From Ruminococcaceae bacterium UBA1236 (GTDB lineage Bacteria > Bacillota > Clostridia > Oscillospirales > Acutalibacteraceae), in NCBI GenBank assembly GCA_002309055.1, contig DBWO01000055.1:50982-84809 (forward strand): DNA of 33,828 nucleotides, read 5' to 3'. Below the pieces are notes generated by a model that did no database searches, was not told the DNA's origin, and saw only the letters and a program-made list of their open reading frames with translations. Each line of letters opens with the position of its first letter. Within the stretch, counting starts at the first letter, position 1. This document shows, in pieces, positions 23,458 through 30,912 of this stretch. Made by a program: the position numbers and the translations under genes.

Positions 23458-23592
23458 GACGGCAAAGCCGTCGTGAATTGACCTATAGGTCATGAATTGA
23501 TACTTCGTATCATGAATTGCACCTTCGGTGCATTTCGGGCCGCTTCGCTCCGGATTGTTATTTGCTGTTGCACAGGAGAAAACGCCGTTTTC
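23458..23592. repeat. Tandem array of short hairpins with identical linkers and different stems
   Basis: Four inverted repeats follow one another at about 19-20 bp spacing: GACGGC-aaa-GCCGTC (23458-23472), TGACCTATAGGTCA (23479-23492), TGATAC-ttc-GTATCA (23498-23512) and TGCACC-ttc-GGTGCA (23518-23532). A fifth, imperfect one with the same ttc loop is at 23538-23551. The linkers are GTGAAT, TGAAT and TGAAT. The right flank contains a further inverted repeat GAAAAC-gcc-GTTTTC (23578-23592). Stems change while loops and linkers stay the same, which suggests selection for structure or a dispersed repeat element. It does not encode a convincing protein in any frame. Confidence 0.75.
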
Positions 23593-23636
23593 ATCTTAAC
23601 TGCAAAAGCCCGGACTTTAACATTTAAGCAAAATAT

Positions 23637-23663
23637 GACCGCAAGCCGGTTTGGCATGCGGTC
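23637..23663 (-). terminator. Probable terminator of yajC-gtrA-like transcript
   Basis: Stem GACCGCA / TGCGGTC, one mismatch, then GCC / GGC around a 5-base loop, placed 22 bases beyond the stop of the leftward GtrA-like gene. On the minus strand ATATTTTGC follows, a modest U-tract. Confidence 0.65.
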
Positions 23664-23684
23664 GTTTATTATATCTTTATACAA

Positions 23685-24476
23685 TTATTCGGTGATTTCG
23701 TCGGCTGCTTCTTTTATTTCTTCAACTGCCTCCGTAGCTTCCTCTTTAACATCTTCGATTACTTCTGCTGCTTCCTCTTTTGCTTCTTCTGCAGCTTCGG
23801 AAACTTCTTCTTTAACTTCTGCAGCATCTTCTTTTACGTCATCGATTGCTTCCGCAGCTTCTTCTTTAATTTCTTCGGCAGCATCGGCAACATCTTCTTT
23901 TATTTCTTCAGTTTTTTCTGATGCCGCTTCAACGGCGTTTGCGAACTCTTCTTTCTTTTTGTGGAAGAGAATCTTGTCAACCGGGAAGTAAAGGAAGAAC
24001 TGAATTGCTCCGCAGATTGCGCCTGAAACAGCAAGGGATGCCTGGCCGATTTTGGGCATAAGCACATCAACAAGCTTGGGCTGAAGCCATGCTGAGAAAG
24101 CTATAAGAGCAACGGTGAATATGATATAAATGGGAAATACAACCTTGGTGTTTGCCGCTGAATTGAATGTCTTCTCCTTGTTTACAAAGAAGGAGAACAC
24201 CTGAGCAAGTATGTTGCTGGCGGTAAGTGCGATAAACAGGCCAAGACCGGTTGTTGCCATGCCGGCTTTTTCAGCTGCGGCAGAGGAGTAAATCCAGAAT
24301 TCATAGGGTCTCTGAAGGAATTCTTCTGACATAGGAAGCTTGATAAGGTAAGGCAGGCATGTCTGGATAACAAATGCGCCGAGTGAAACGACGATAAACT
24401 TAATGAACTGCCAGAAAGTTTCTACGCCTTTGCCTTTTGAGGCGGCCGCTTTGTCGATTTGATTTAATTTACCCAT
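23685..24476 (-). CDS. GtrA-family membrane protein with acidic helical repeat tail
   Basis: The first ~175 residues of this 263-residue protein are a GtrA-type four-helix membrane domain, with the family sequence NILAQVFSFFVNKEKTFNS after the second helix. From about residue 193 to the end it is almost only Glu, Ala, Lys, Val, Ile and Asp, in units starting with Lys-Glu: KEDVADAAEEI, KEEAAEAIDDV, KEDAAEV, KEEVSEAAEEA, KEEAAEVIEDV, KEEATEAVEEI, KEAADEITE. The unit lengths 11, 11, 7, 11, 11, 11 are coiled-coil (hendecad/heptad) periods; the tail is strongly acidic. The ATG has AAAGGAGAAA upstream and lies 31 bp after yajC, so the two are probably one operon. Function unknown; polysaccharide or lipid-sugar export is the family expectation. 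Confidence 0.8.
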   Translation of the reverse strand: MGKLNQIDKAAASKGKGVETFWQFIKFIVVSLGAFVIQTCLPYLIKLPMSEEFLQRPYEFWIYSSAAAEKAGMATTGLGLFIALTASNILAQVFSFFVNKEKTFNSAANTKVVFPIYIIFTVALIAFSAWLQPKLVDVLMPKIGQASLAVSGAICGAIQFFLYFPVDKILFHKKKEEFANAVEAASEKTEEIKEDVADAAEEIKEEAAEAIDDVKEDAAEVKEEVSEAAEEAKEEAAEVIEDVKEEATEAVEEIKEAADEITE

Positions 24477-24507
24477 TATATTTTCTCCTTTATATTATTC
24501 GTCTGTA

Positions 24508-24972
24508 TTATTCATCAAAAGTGTCATCTTTTTTCTTGGACTTCTTGCGCTTTGCTTTGCCTTCCTCGGCAGCGGCTTCCTGCTTTGCCTTCTTCTCGGC
24601 TTCGGCTGCTTCCTTGGCCGCGGCTCTCTCCGCCTCAAGCTTCTCGTTTGCTGTGTTGTTGGTGGAAACCGCCCAGCGGGTAATCTTCATCTTGTTTCTG
24701 TCCGCGCCGGTCTCAATGATGAGAGAATCTTCTTTTACGGTAACAACTCTGCCCATGATGCCGCCGATGGTGGTGATTTCGTCGCCGACCTGGATGTTGT
24801 CACGCATATTCTGCTCCTGCTGCTGCTTTTTCTTCTGCGGGCGTATCATCATAAAATACATTACGCCGAAAAGAGCGACCATAATGATTATCATGCTTAA
24901 GCCGGAACCGCCCGATGCCTGGGTGGTGCCCTGCTGAGCAGCGCCGAACATATTTAACAGTGTCAAATTCAT
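24508..24972 (-). CDS. yajC: Preprotein translocase accessory subunit YajC, with extended charged tail
   Basis: YajC associates with SecDF at the Sec translocon. The 154-residue protein has one membrane helix (about 24-43, SGLSMIIIMVALFGVMYFMM) followed by the diagnostic IRPQKKK, then VGDEITTIGGIMGRVV and the small beta domain. YajC is normally about 90-110 residues. Here another ~45 residues rich in Ala, Glu and Lys follow, ending in the strongly basic KAKRKKSKKK before DDTFDE. CGGAGG gives a clear ribosome site. tgt-yajC adjacency is widespread in bacteria. The next gene encodes a membrane protein with an acidic helical tail. Confidence 0.93.
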   Translation of the reverse strand: MNLTLLNMFGAAQQGTTQASGGSGLSMIIIMVALFGVMYFMMIRPQKKKQQQEQNMRDNIQVGDEITTIGGIMGRVVTVKEDSLIIETGADRNKMKITRWAVSTNNTANEKLEAERAAAKEAAEAEKKAKQEAAAEEGKAKRKKSKKKDDTFDE

Positions 24973-25000
24973 TTTATAACCTCCGAATCATAATGCATTG

Positions 25001-25029
25001 ATTATATAATAATATTTTATAATTTGCAA
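25001..25029 (-). promoter_or_regulatory. Probable promoter of yajC and the GtrA-like gene
   Basis: On the minus strand TTGCAA (25029-25024), 17 bp, and a perfect TATAAT (25006-25001), in an 85-bp very AT-rich gap after tgt. The -35 is only a partial match. Predicted start near 24994, leader about 22 bases. Confidence 0.5.
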
Positions 25030-25057
25030 TAGTTTAATAAAATAAAAATTTCAAAGC

Positions 25058-26188
25058 TCAGATTCTTCTGTCAAGTTTTTCGGCGTTTTCGTTTCTGAAC
25101 TGTTCATATCTGCCCTCGTCAAGCGCGAGGCGGATTTCACTCATCAGATTATTGTAAAACCAAAGATTGTGCATCACGGCAAGGCGCATGGCGAGCATCT
25201 CTTTGCTCTTGAAAAGATGCCTTATATAAGCCCTTGAGAATTTAGCGCACACGGGGCAGGAGCACTCGGGGTCAATGGGCAGTGTATCGTTCTCATATTT
25301 GTTGTTGTTGAGATTGATTATGCCCTGCTTTGTGAAAAGGTGACCGTGCCTCGCGTTGCGGCTTGGCATAACGCAGTCAAAAAGGTCTATGCCTCTGTAA
25401 ACGCTCTCAATTATATTGCCCGGAGTACCGACACCCATCAGATATCTGATTTTATCCTTCGGCATATAAGGCTCGACGGCAGAGATTATGCGGTACATCT
25501 CCTCCTTTGTTTCGCCCACAGCAAGCCCGCCGATTGCATAGCCGTCAAGGTCAAGCGCGGCAATCTGTTTCATATTTTCAATGCGCAGGTCTTCATAAGT
25601 GCTGCCCTGATTTATGCCGAAAAGAAGCTGATTTTTATTCACCGTATCGGGCAGGGAGTTAAGACGCTCCATCTCCGCCTTGCATCTTACGAGCCACCTT
25701 ACGGTGCGCTCGTGCGACTTTTTTGCGTATTCATATTCCGCGGGGTTTTCAACGCATTCGTCAAAGGCCATCGCGATTGTTGAGCCGAGATTAGACTGGA
25801 TGCGCATGCTCTCCTCGGGCCCCATAAAGATATGACGCCCGTCAACGTGGGACTGAAAGTAAACGCCCTCCTCCTTGATTTTTCTCAGAGAAGCGAGCGA
25901 AAACACCTGAAAGCCGCCGCTGTCCGTTAAAATGGGGCCGCTCCATCCGGTGAATTTGTGAAGCCCGCCGAGTTCCTTCACGAGAGTGTCGCCGGGGCGA
26001 GCGTGAAGATGATAGGTGTTCGAAAGCATCACCTGGCAGTTTATATTTTCAAGGTCTGTGGATGAGAGGGCGCCTTTTATGGCACCGCAGGTTGCCACAT
26101 TCATAAACGCGGGGGTCTGCACCGTGCCGTGCACCGTGACAAACTCTCCCCTTCTGGCTCTGCCCTGCGTTTTTATAAGATTATACAT
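25058..26188 (-). CDS. tgt: tRNA-guanine transglycosylase (queuine tRNA-ribosyltransferase)
   Basis: This enzyme exchanges guanine 34 of GUN-anticodon tRNAs for a queuosine precursor (preQ1 in bacteria). The 376-residue product is standard length. Visible are the active-site aspartate Asp89 in ILTDSGGFQVF, the nucleophile aspartate region DLFDCVMPSRNARHG, and the zinc site PECSCPVCAKFSRAYIRH (Cys-x-Cys-x2-Cys and a His). The ATG at 26188 is preceded by GGTGAT. tgt often sits next to queA and yajC; here yajC follows after 85 bp and the other queuosine genes are absent from the window. Confidence 0.97.
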   Translation of the reverse strand: MYNLIKTQGRARRGEFVTVHGTVQTPAFMNVATCGAIKGALSSTDLENINCQVMLSNTYHLHARPGDTLVKELGGLHKFTGWSGPILTDSGGFQVFSLASLRKIKEEGVYFQSHVDGRHIFMGPEESMRIQSNLGSTIAMAFDECVENPAEYEYAKKSHERTVRWLVRCKAEMERLNSLPDTVNKNQLLFGINQGSTYEDLRIENMKQIAALDLDGYAIGGLAVGETKEEMYRIISAVEPYMPKDKIRYLMGVGTPGNIIESVYRGIDLFDCVMPSRNARHGHLFTKQGIINLNNNKYENDTLPIDPECSCPVCAKFSRAYIRHLFKSKEMLAMRLAVMHNLWFYNNLMSEIRLALDEGRYEQFRNENAEKLDRRI

Positions 26189-26204
26189 ATTATCACCGAG
26201 ATTG

Positions 26205-26234
26205 ATTTTAACCTAAAAGCGTTATTTTTGTCAA
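26205..26234 (-). promoter_or_regulatory. Promoter of tgt
   Basis: On the minus strand a perfect TTGACA (26234-26229), an 18-bp spacer and TAAAAT (26210-26205). The predicted start is near 26198, about 10 bases before the ATG. The -35 boxes of this and the divergent promoter are only 6 bp apart. Confidence 0.65.
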
Positions 26235-26240
26235 CATTTA

Positions 26241-26269
26241 TTGACTATTTTTGCAGCGTGGAGTATTAT
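26241..26269 (+). promoter_or_regulatory. Promoter of the second DUF218 gene
   Basis: TTGACT (26241-26246), 17 bp, TATTAT (26264-26269). The predicted start is near 26276, giving a leader of about 23 bases with GAGAGAGGTT as ribosome site. Confidence 0.65.
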
Positions 26270-26298
26270 GGAATGCACAGAAAAGAGAGAGGTTTTAA

Positions 26299-26955
26299 AT
26301 GAAAAAGGCAAAACGAATTTTAAAAGTTATAACAGGAATAATTGTTTTCGTTCTGGCTGTTATCGCTCTGATTAACGGCATTGTCATTGCCGCCTCTCTG
26401 CCCTACATCAAAACAGCCGAAGAAGTCGCGGACAGCTGCGACAGCGTGATTATACCGGGCTCGCCCGTTTACAGGGATGAACCGAAGCCGATTCTCAAGG
26501 ACCGCCTCGACTGCGGCATTGAGTTGGTTAAAAACGGAAAGGCGAAAACAATACTTATGACAGGCGACGGCGGCGGTAAATACTACAACGAAATCAAAGT
26601 TATGGTAAACTACGCCGAAAAAAACGGCGTGCCGGAAGATGCCGTTCTGATTGACGAAACCGGCTATTCGACATACGAATCAATATACAATTTGAAACAG
26701 GATCGTGACTTTGACAGGGTCATTATCGTAACTCAGAGATATCATATGTACAGAGCGGTGTTCACAGCGCGCAGAATGGGGATTGACGCTTACGGCGTTG
26801 CGTGCGACAGCAGCGAATACGGATATTTCTTCTACCGGCACTCGAGAGAGATACTTGCGAGGGTGAAGGACTTCGCTCTGGCATTCATTCAGCCCGAGCC
26901 CGAAACATTATACAAATATAAAATAAACCGCTTACCTGACGGTAAGCGGCTTTAA
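26299..26955 (+). CDS. SanA/YdcF-like DUF218 membrane-anchored protein
   Basis: This 218-residue protein has one N-terminal membrane helix (about residues 9-34) and a DUF218 domain. CDSVIIPGSPVYRDEPKPIL opens the domain, ILMTGDGGG is the glycine loop, and DETGYSTYESIYN plus IIVTQRYHMYRAVFTARRMGI are the conserved late motifs; the layout is closest to SanA (vancomycin-resistance-associated envelope protein of enterobacteria). The biochemical role is unresolved. It is paralogous in fold to the gene at 12463-13080 but clearly divergent. Monocistronic: own promoter, and its last codons form the transcription terminator. Confidence 0.85.
   Translation: MKKAKRILKVITGIIVFVLAVIALINGIVIAASLPYIKTAEEVADSCDSVIIPGSPVYRDEPKPILKDRLDCGIELVKNGKAKTILMTGDGGGKYYNEIKVMVNYAEKNGVPEDAVLIDETGYSTYESIYNLKQDRDFDRVIIVTQRYHMYRAVFTARRMGIDAYGVACDSSEYGYFFYRHSREILARVKDFALAFIQPEPETLYKYKINRLPDGKRL
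26928..26949. terminator. Bidirectional terminator embedded in the 3' end of the DUF218 gene
   Basis: A 9-bp perfect stem CCGCTTACC / GGTAAGCGG with a TGAC loop. Rightward it is followed by CTTTAATTT, leftward by TTTATTTTAT. It terminates the DUF218 transcript and, from the other side, the ftsH operon (stop at 27003). The stem encodes part of the last residues NRLPDGKRL. Confidence 0.85.
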
Positions 26956-27002
26956 TTTACCTTGAAACACTTCGGCAAACATCGGGGAAATCCTGCGCGC
27001 GT

Positions 27003-28994
27003 TTAAAACTCTGCTTGCGAGGCGGTCTGAGCGTCGGGGCCGGAGGCATCGGGTGCGGGATCCGCGTTTGCAGCATCTTTGTTCTCCGGCTCTTCATCCG
27101 TCTGCGCGGGAGCGGTGCCGTCCATAATGGCGTTGAACTCGCTGCCCTCAATCTTATCATTCTTAAGCAGGGCGCCCGCAACGGCGTGGAGCTTATCGAT
27201 ATGCTCGGTAAGGATATTGTTTGTCCTGTTGTAAGCGTCGGTTATGAACTTTTCAACCTCCTCGTCAATCTGCGCGGCGATGCTCTCGGAATAGTTGCGG
27301 ATCTGGCCGTAATCCTTGCCGAGGAAGACCTCGTTATTGTCGCTGCCGAAGGCGATGGGGCCGAGCTTTTCACTCATACCGTACTTTGTGACCATATTTC
27401 TGGCGATTTCCGTAGCGCGGTGAATATCGTTTGACGCGCCGGTTGAAATGTCGCCTATGATAATCTGCTCCGCGACTCTGCCGCCGAGAAGGCTTACAAG
27501 CTCATCGAGCATCTGGTTTTTGGAAACGTAGTTTTTATCCTCGGTGGGTCTGTGCAGGGTATAGCCGCCCGCAAGACCTCTTGGGATAATCGAAATCTGA
27601 TGAACGGGATCGGAGTTTTCAAGATAGTAAGCCGATACGGCGTGGCCAGCCTCGTGATAAGCGGTCAGACGGCGCGCCTTTTCATTCATCTTGTGTGATT
27701 TCTTCTCGGCGCCTACCTCCACCTTGAGAGCGGCCTCATCGACCTCTTCCATGGTGATTGCCATCTTACCGCGCCTTGCGGCGAGAAGGGCCGCTTCATT
27801 GAGCAAATTTTCAAGGTCCGCGCCGGTGAAGCCGACTGTGGCGTGCGCAACGCTCTCAAAATCAACATCGGGCGCGATGGGTTTGCGCTTGGCGTGCACT
27901 TTGAGAATCTCAACTCTGCCCTTGAGGTCGGGGTAGTTTACGGTAACCTGCCTGTCAAATCTGCCGGGTCTTAAGAGCGCGGGGTCAAGGATATCGGGGC
28001 GGTTTGTGGCCGCTATCACGATAACGCCTTCATTTGCGCCGAAGCCGTCCATCTCAACGAGCAGCTGGTTAAGGGTCTGCTCTCTTTCGTCGTGACCGCC
28101 GCCCATGCCGGCGCCTCTGTGCCTGCCGACGGCATCGATTTCATCTATGAATATAATCGCGGGGGATTCTTTCTTTGCCTTGTCAAAAAGGTCACGCACT
28201 CTGCTCGCGCCGACACCGACATACATCTCAACAAAATCGGAGCCGGAAATTGAGAGGAAGGGCACGCCCGCCTCGCCCGCGACAGCTCTTGCGAGAAGGG
28301 TTTTACCTGTACCCGGAGGGCCTACAAGAAGCACGCCCTTGGGTATTCTCGCGCCGAGTGTGTCATACTTCTTGGGGTCTTTCAGGAAATCGACAATTTC
28401 CGCGAGTTCCTCTTTTTCTTCGTCTGCGCCCGCCACATCTTCAAATGTAGTCTTGCGCTTTTCATCCTTGACCTGCTTTATTCTCGCCTTGCCGAAGGAT
28501 ATTGTCTTGTTGTTTTCGCTGCCTATGGTCTGACTCATACGCCTGAAGAGGATAACCATGGCGATAATCATAACGGCGGTTATGATTATTGACGGCAGGA
28601 AGCTCAGAAAAGCGGACGCGGAGGAGCCCGAAACATACTTTGCCTCGATGGGGTCATCGGGGTTTGTTTTGTTATGCTCCATCACGTTTTCGTGCACGTC
28701 TTCGAGGAAGAGCGAAACACTCGGCACCACATATACGTGGCCCTGAGTTTTTTCGGCATCCTCGCCCTCAAGATAATATACAAGAGAACCGCTGCTGAGG
28801 TTCAAGGTGTAGGATGAAACCTTGCCCTCATCAAAGAGAGCTACAATCTCAAAGTATTCGGGATTCTCTTTCTTCTGATTCTGAGCGTAGAAAGAGATAC
28901 CCGAAATAATAAACAGCGGGATGAGAATATACGGCAGAACCGTGAGCCATCTTCTCTTTCCTTTTTTGTTTTTGTTGTTCTTGTTACTGTCCAC
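27003..28994 (-). CDS. ftsH: ATP-dependent zinc metalloprotease FtsH
   Basis: FtsH is a membrane-anchored AAA+ protease that degrades misassembled membrane proteins and regulators. The 663-residue product has two membrane helices (about 18-36 and 127-150) flanking an extracytoplasmic domain, Walker A GPPGTGKT at 225-232, Walker B IIFIDEIDAVG, the second region of homology ATNRPDILDPALLRPGRFD, and the zinc site HEAGH at 447-451 with the third ligand in SNDIHRATEIA. The C-terminal ~40 residues are Pro/Ala/Asp/Glu-rich and likely disordered. The start is GTG with AAGGAGAAAG upstream. It is the last gene of gdpP-rplI-dnaB-tilS-hpt-ftsH, 11 bp after hpt. Confidence 0.98.
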   Translation of the reverse strand: MDSNKNNKNKKGKRRWLTVLPYILIPLFIISGISFYAQNQKKENPEYFEIVALFDEGKVSSYTLNLSSGSLVYYLEGEDAEKTQGHVYVVPSVSLFLEDVHENVMEHNKTNPDDPIEAKYVSGSSASAFLSFLPSIIITAVMIIAMVILFRRMSQTIGSENNKTISFGKARIKQVKDEKRKTTFEDVAGADEEKEELAEIVDFLKDPKKYDTLGARIPKGVLLVGPPGTGKTLLARAVAGEAGVPFLSISGSDFVEMYVGVGASRVRDLFDKAKKESPAIIFIDEIDAVGRHRGAGMGGGHDEREQTLNQLLVEMDGFGANEGVIVIAATNRPDILDPALLRPGRFDRQVTVNYPDLKGRVEILKVHAKRKPIAPDVDFESVAHATVGFTGADLENLLNEAALLAARRGKMAITMEEVDEAALKVEVGAEKKSHKMNEKARRLTAYHEAGHAVSAYYLENSDPVHQISIIPRGLAGGYTLHRPTEDKNYVSKNQMLDELVSLLGGRVAEQIIIGDISTGASNDIHRATEIARNMVTKYGMSEKLGPIAFGSDNNEVFLGKDYGQIRNYSESIAAQIDEEVEKFITDAYNRTNNILTEHIDKLHAVAGALLKNDKIEGSEFNAIMDGTAPAQTDEEPENKDAANADPAPDASGPDAQTASQAEF

Positions 28995-29005
28995 TTTCTT
29001 TCTCC

Positions 29006-29551
29006 TTAGTCCTCGGAATAAATTTCTTTTTTCAGTACGCCTATAAACGGCAGATTTCTGTACTTCTCGGCGTAGTCGAGGCCGTAGCCCACAACAAATT
29101 CATCGGGCACCTGCGCGCCTGAATAATCCGCCGTAAGGTCCACAACCCTGCGCTCCGGTTTATCAAGCAGGGTGCAGATTCTGATGCTTTTCGGGTTCCT
29201 TGTTTTAAGCACGCTGATAACATAGCTCAGTGTGCGGCCCGAATCAAGTATATCCTCCACAAGCAGCACATCCTTGCCCTCAAGGTTTTCATCAAGGTCT
29301 TTGAGAATGCGCACGGCACCGCTTGAATTCTCAGTGGAGTTGCCGTATGAGGAAACACACATAAAATCTATTTCACAGGGAACGGTGATTGCTCTCATAA
29401 GATCCGCCATAAACACAACAGAGCCCTTGAGAATGCTCACAAGCAAAAGGTTTTTGCCCTCATAATCAAAGCTGATCTGTTCGCCGAGCTTTTTTACAAT
29501 TGCCGAAAGTTCCTCTGAGGAGTAATAAATTTTTTCTATATCGCTCATCAT
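29006..29551 (-). CDS. hpt: Hypoxanthine(-guanine) phosphoribosyltransferase
   Basis: This enzyme salvages hypoxanthine and guanine to IMP and GMP with PRPP. The 181-residue product has LVSILKGSVVFMADL, the flexible-loop serine-tyrosine in CVSSYGNST, and the PRPP loop LLVEDILDSGRTL at about 96-108. Three ATGs lie close together: the first (29560) abuts GGAGGG with no spacing, the second (29551) has 9 bases spacing and is chosen, and the third (29548) is also possible. The tilS stop is 5 bp upstream. tilS-hpt-ftsH is a classic Firmicute order. Confidence 0.95.
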   Translation of the reverse strand: MMSDIEKIYYSSEELSAIVKKLGEQISFDYEGKNLLLVSILKGSVVFMADLMRAITVPCEIDFMCVSSYGNSTENSSGAVRILKDLDENLEGKDVLLVEDILDSGRTLSYVISVLKTRNPKSIRICTLLDKPERRVVDLTADYSGAQVPDEFVVGYGLDYAEKYRNLPFIGVLKKEIYSED

Positions 29552-29556
29552 AAGTT

Positions 29557-30912
29557 TCATCCCTCCGGGATTATTGTTATCTCAAGAACATTCACGGTAT
29601 CTCTGCCCGCCTTCACTCTCTCGTCAACGCCGCATCCGAACGCCGCGACAATGCCTGCGCCGTCACAGACAACGGGAGATGTTTCGCGAAGCTCGGGCGG
29701 AATGCCGTTTTCATTCTGAAGTTTTCTGAGCGGCTTGGTAACTCCCCTGCCCGCAGGCGATATTCTGTCGCCCTCTTCTCTCACGCGCAGGAAAATCTCG
29801 CCGTTTATTTTATCACCGTCAATGTAATATATATATTTACTGCCGTTAATTTTCTGTGAATTATTACCGTACTGTGCGCCCGTCCTTAGGCATACGGTGA
29901 AAGAACCGAATGCGTTTTCACCGTTTTCAAGAGCGGCTTTAACAGGTCTGGCGCCCGCCGGAGAAGGAAACTCCGCCGTGCCCGCCCTTGTGCGCAGGAA
30001 TCTGCCGCCGCCGAGCTGCACGGTCTTTCCCCTGCCGGTTTCGCAATATTCTTTCAAAGCCGAAACCGCTTCTTCAATTGCGCTGCTGTCCGGGGCGTTT
30101 TCAAGCTCGGCTTTGAGGATGATATTTACAGCTCTACTGAGAACGGGAAGAGGGCAGGCGCAAAGTGTTTCAATATCGTATCCGCCCGTCACGCGGGAGG
30201 AATCAACCGCGTCCTGCGCCATGGTATGAAGCAGATTTTCATCCTCATTCACGCTGTCTATGCATCTGCCTGCGGCCGTAATAAAAGCGGGGTTAATACG
30301 CTCAAGCTCGGATATAACATTGTGCCTTACCCTGTTGCGCGCGTATTTCACGTCTGAATTTGTTTCGTCGGTAACATAGTCTATACCGTTTGCCCGGCAG
30401 TATTCAAGAATCTCATCCTTGGAGCAGTCAATAAGCGGCCTTATCACATTGCCTCTCACGGGAGGAATTGAGCAAAGCCCCTTGAGCGAAGAGCCGCGGG
30501 CAAGGTTAAACAGCATTGTTTCAACGCGGTCATTGAGGTTATGCGCCGTGGCTATAACAGCATCATCGCCGAGCGAGGCAAAAAAGCCGTAACGCACCTG
30601 CCTGCCCGCCTCCTCAACCGAAAGCCCTTTTTCACGGGCAATGCCGGCGACATCCGCCCTGAGGACATAGCACTCAATGCCGAGATTCTCACAGGCGGAG
30701 AGCGCAAATTGCTCGTCTCTTTCCGCGTCTGCGCCCCTCAGGCAATGGTTAACGTGCGCCGCTTCAAGGGTGAAGCCCATTTCGCCTCTGAGCGAATGAA
30801 GCACGTGAAGAAGCGTCATTGAATCGCTGCCGCCCGAAAGCGCAACTATGACCCTCGCGCCTCTTACGGGCATATTGTATTTTTCAATCGTTTTTACGAC
30901 CTTACTGTTCAT
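29557..30912 (-). CDS. tilS: tRNA(Ile)-lysidine synthase
   Basis: TilS attaches lysine to C34 of the CAU-anticodon isoleucine tRNA so that it reads AUA; it is essential. The 451-residue protein has the PP-loop SGGSDS at 26-31, AAHVNHCLRGADAERDE, and the downstream ARNRVRHNVI motif, with a C-terminal substrate-binding domain ending in LRKLQNENGIPPELRE. The ATG at 30912 (MNSKVVKTIEKYNM) is preferred: it overlaps the dnaB stop by 11 bp, and the longer open frame would extend into dnaB with no ribosome site. GAGAAG is a weak site, so coupling to dnaB is likely. Confidence 0.95.
   Translation of the reverse strand: MNSKVVKTIEKYNMPVRGARVIVALSGGSDSMTLLHVLHSLRGEMGFTLEAAHVNHCLRGADAERDEQFALSACENLGIECYVLRADVAGIAREKGLSVEEAGRQVRYGFFASLGDDAVIATAHNLNDRVETMLFNLARGSSLKGLCSIPPVRGNVIRPLIDCSKDEILEYCRANGIDYVTDETNSDVKYARNRVRHNVISELERINPAFITAAGRCIDSVNEDENLLHTMAQDAVDSSRVTGGYDIETLCACPLPVLSRAVNIILKAELENAPDSSAIEEAVSALKEYCETGRGKTVQLGGGRFLRTRAGTAEFPSPAGARPVKAALENGENAFGSFTVCLRTGAQYGNNSQKINGSKYIYYIDGDKINGEIFLRVREEGDRISPAGRGVTKPLRKLQNENGIPPELRETSPVVCDGAGIVAAFGCGVDERVKAGRDTVNVLEITIIPEG

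Noticed and set aside
23458..23535. CRISPR-like array
   Set aside because: Period is only 19-20 bp, the constant part is a 5-base linker, the variable part is always self-complementary, and no cas genes are present.
23490..23684. 64-codon open frame on the minus strand across the hairpin array
   Set aside because: No ribosome site, and it merely translates the hairpin repeat and the terminator region of the preceding gene.
23497..23991. 164-codon Ser/Ala-rich open frame on the plus strand
   Set aside because: It is the complement of the acidic repeat tail plus the hairpin array; the Ser/Ala repeats are what Glu/Ala codons give in antisense.
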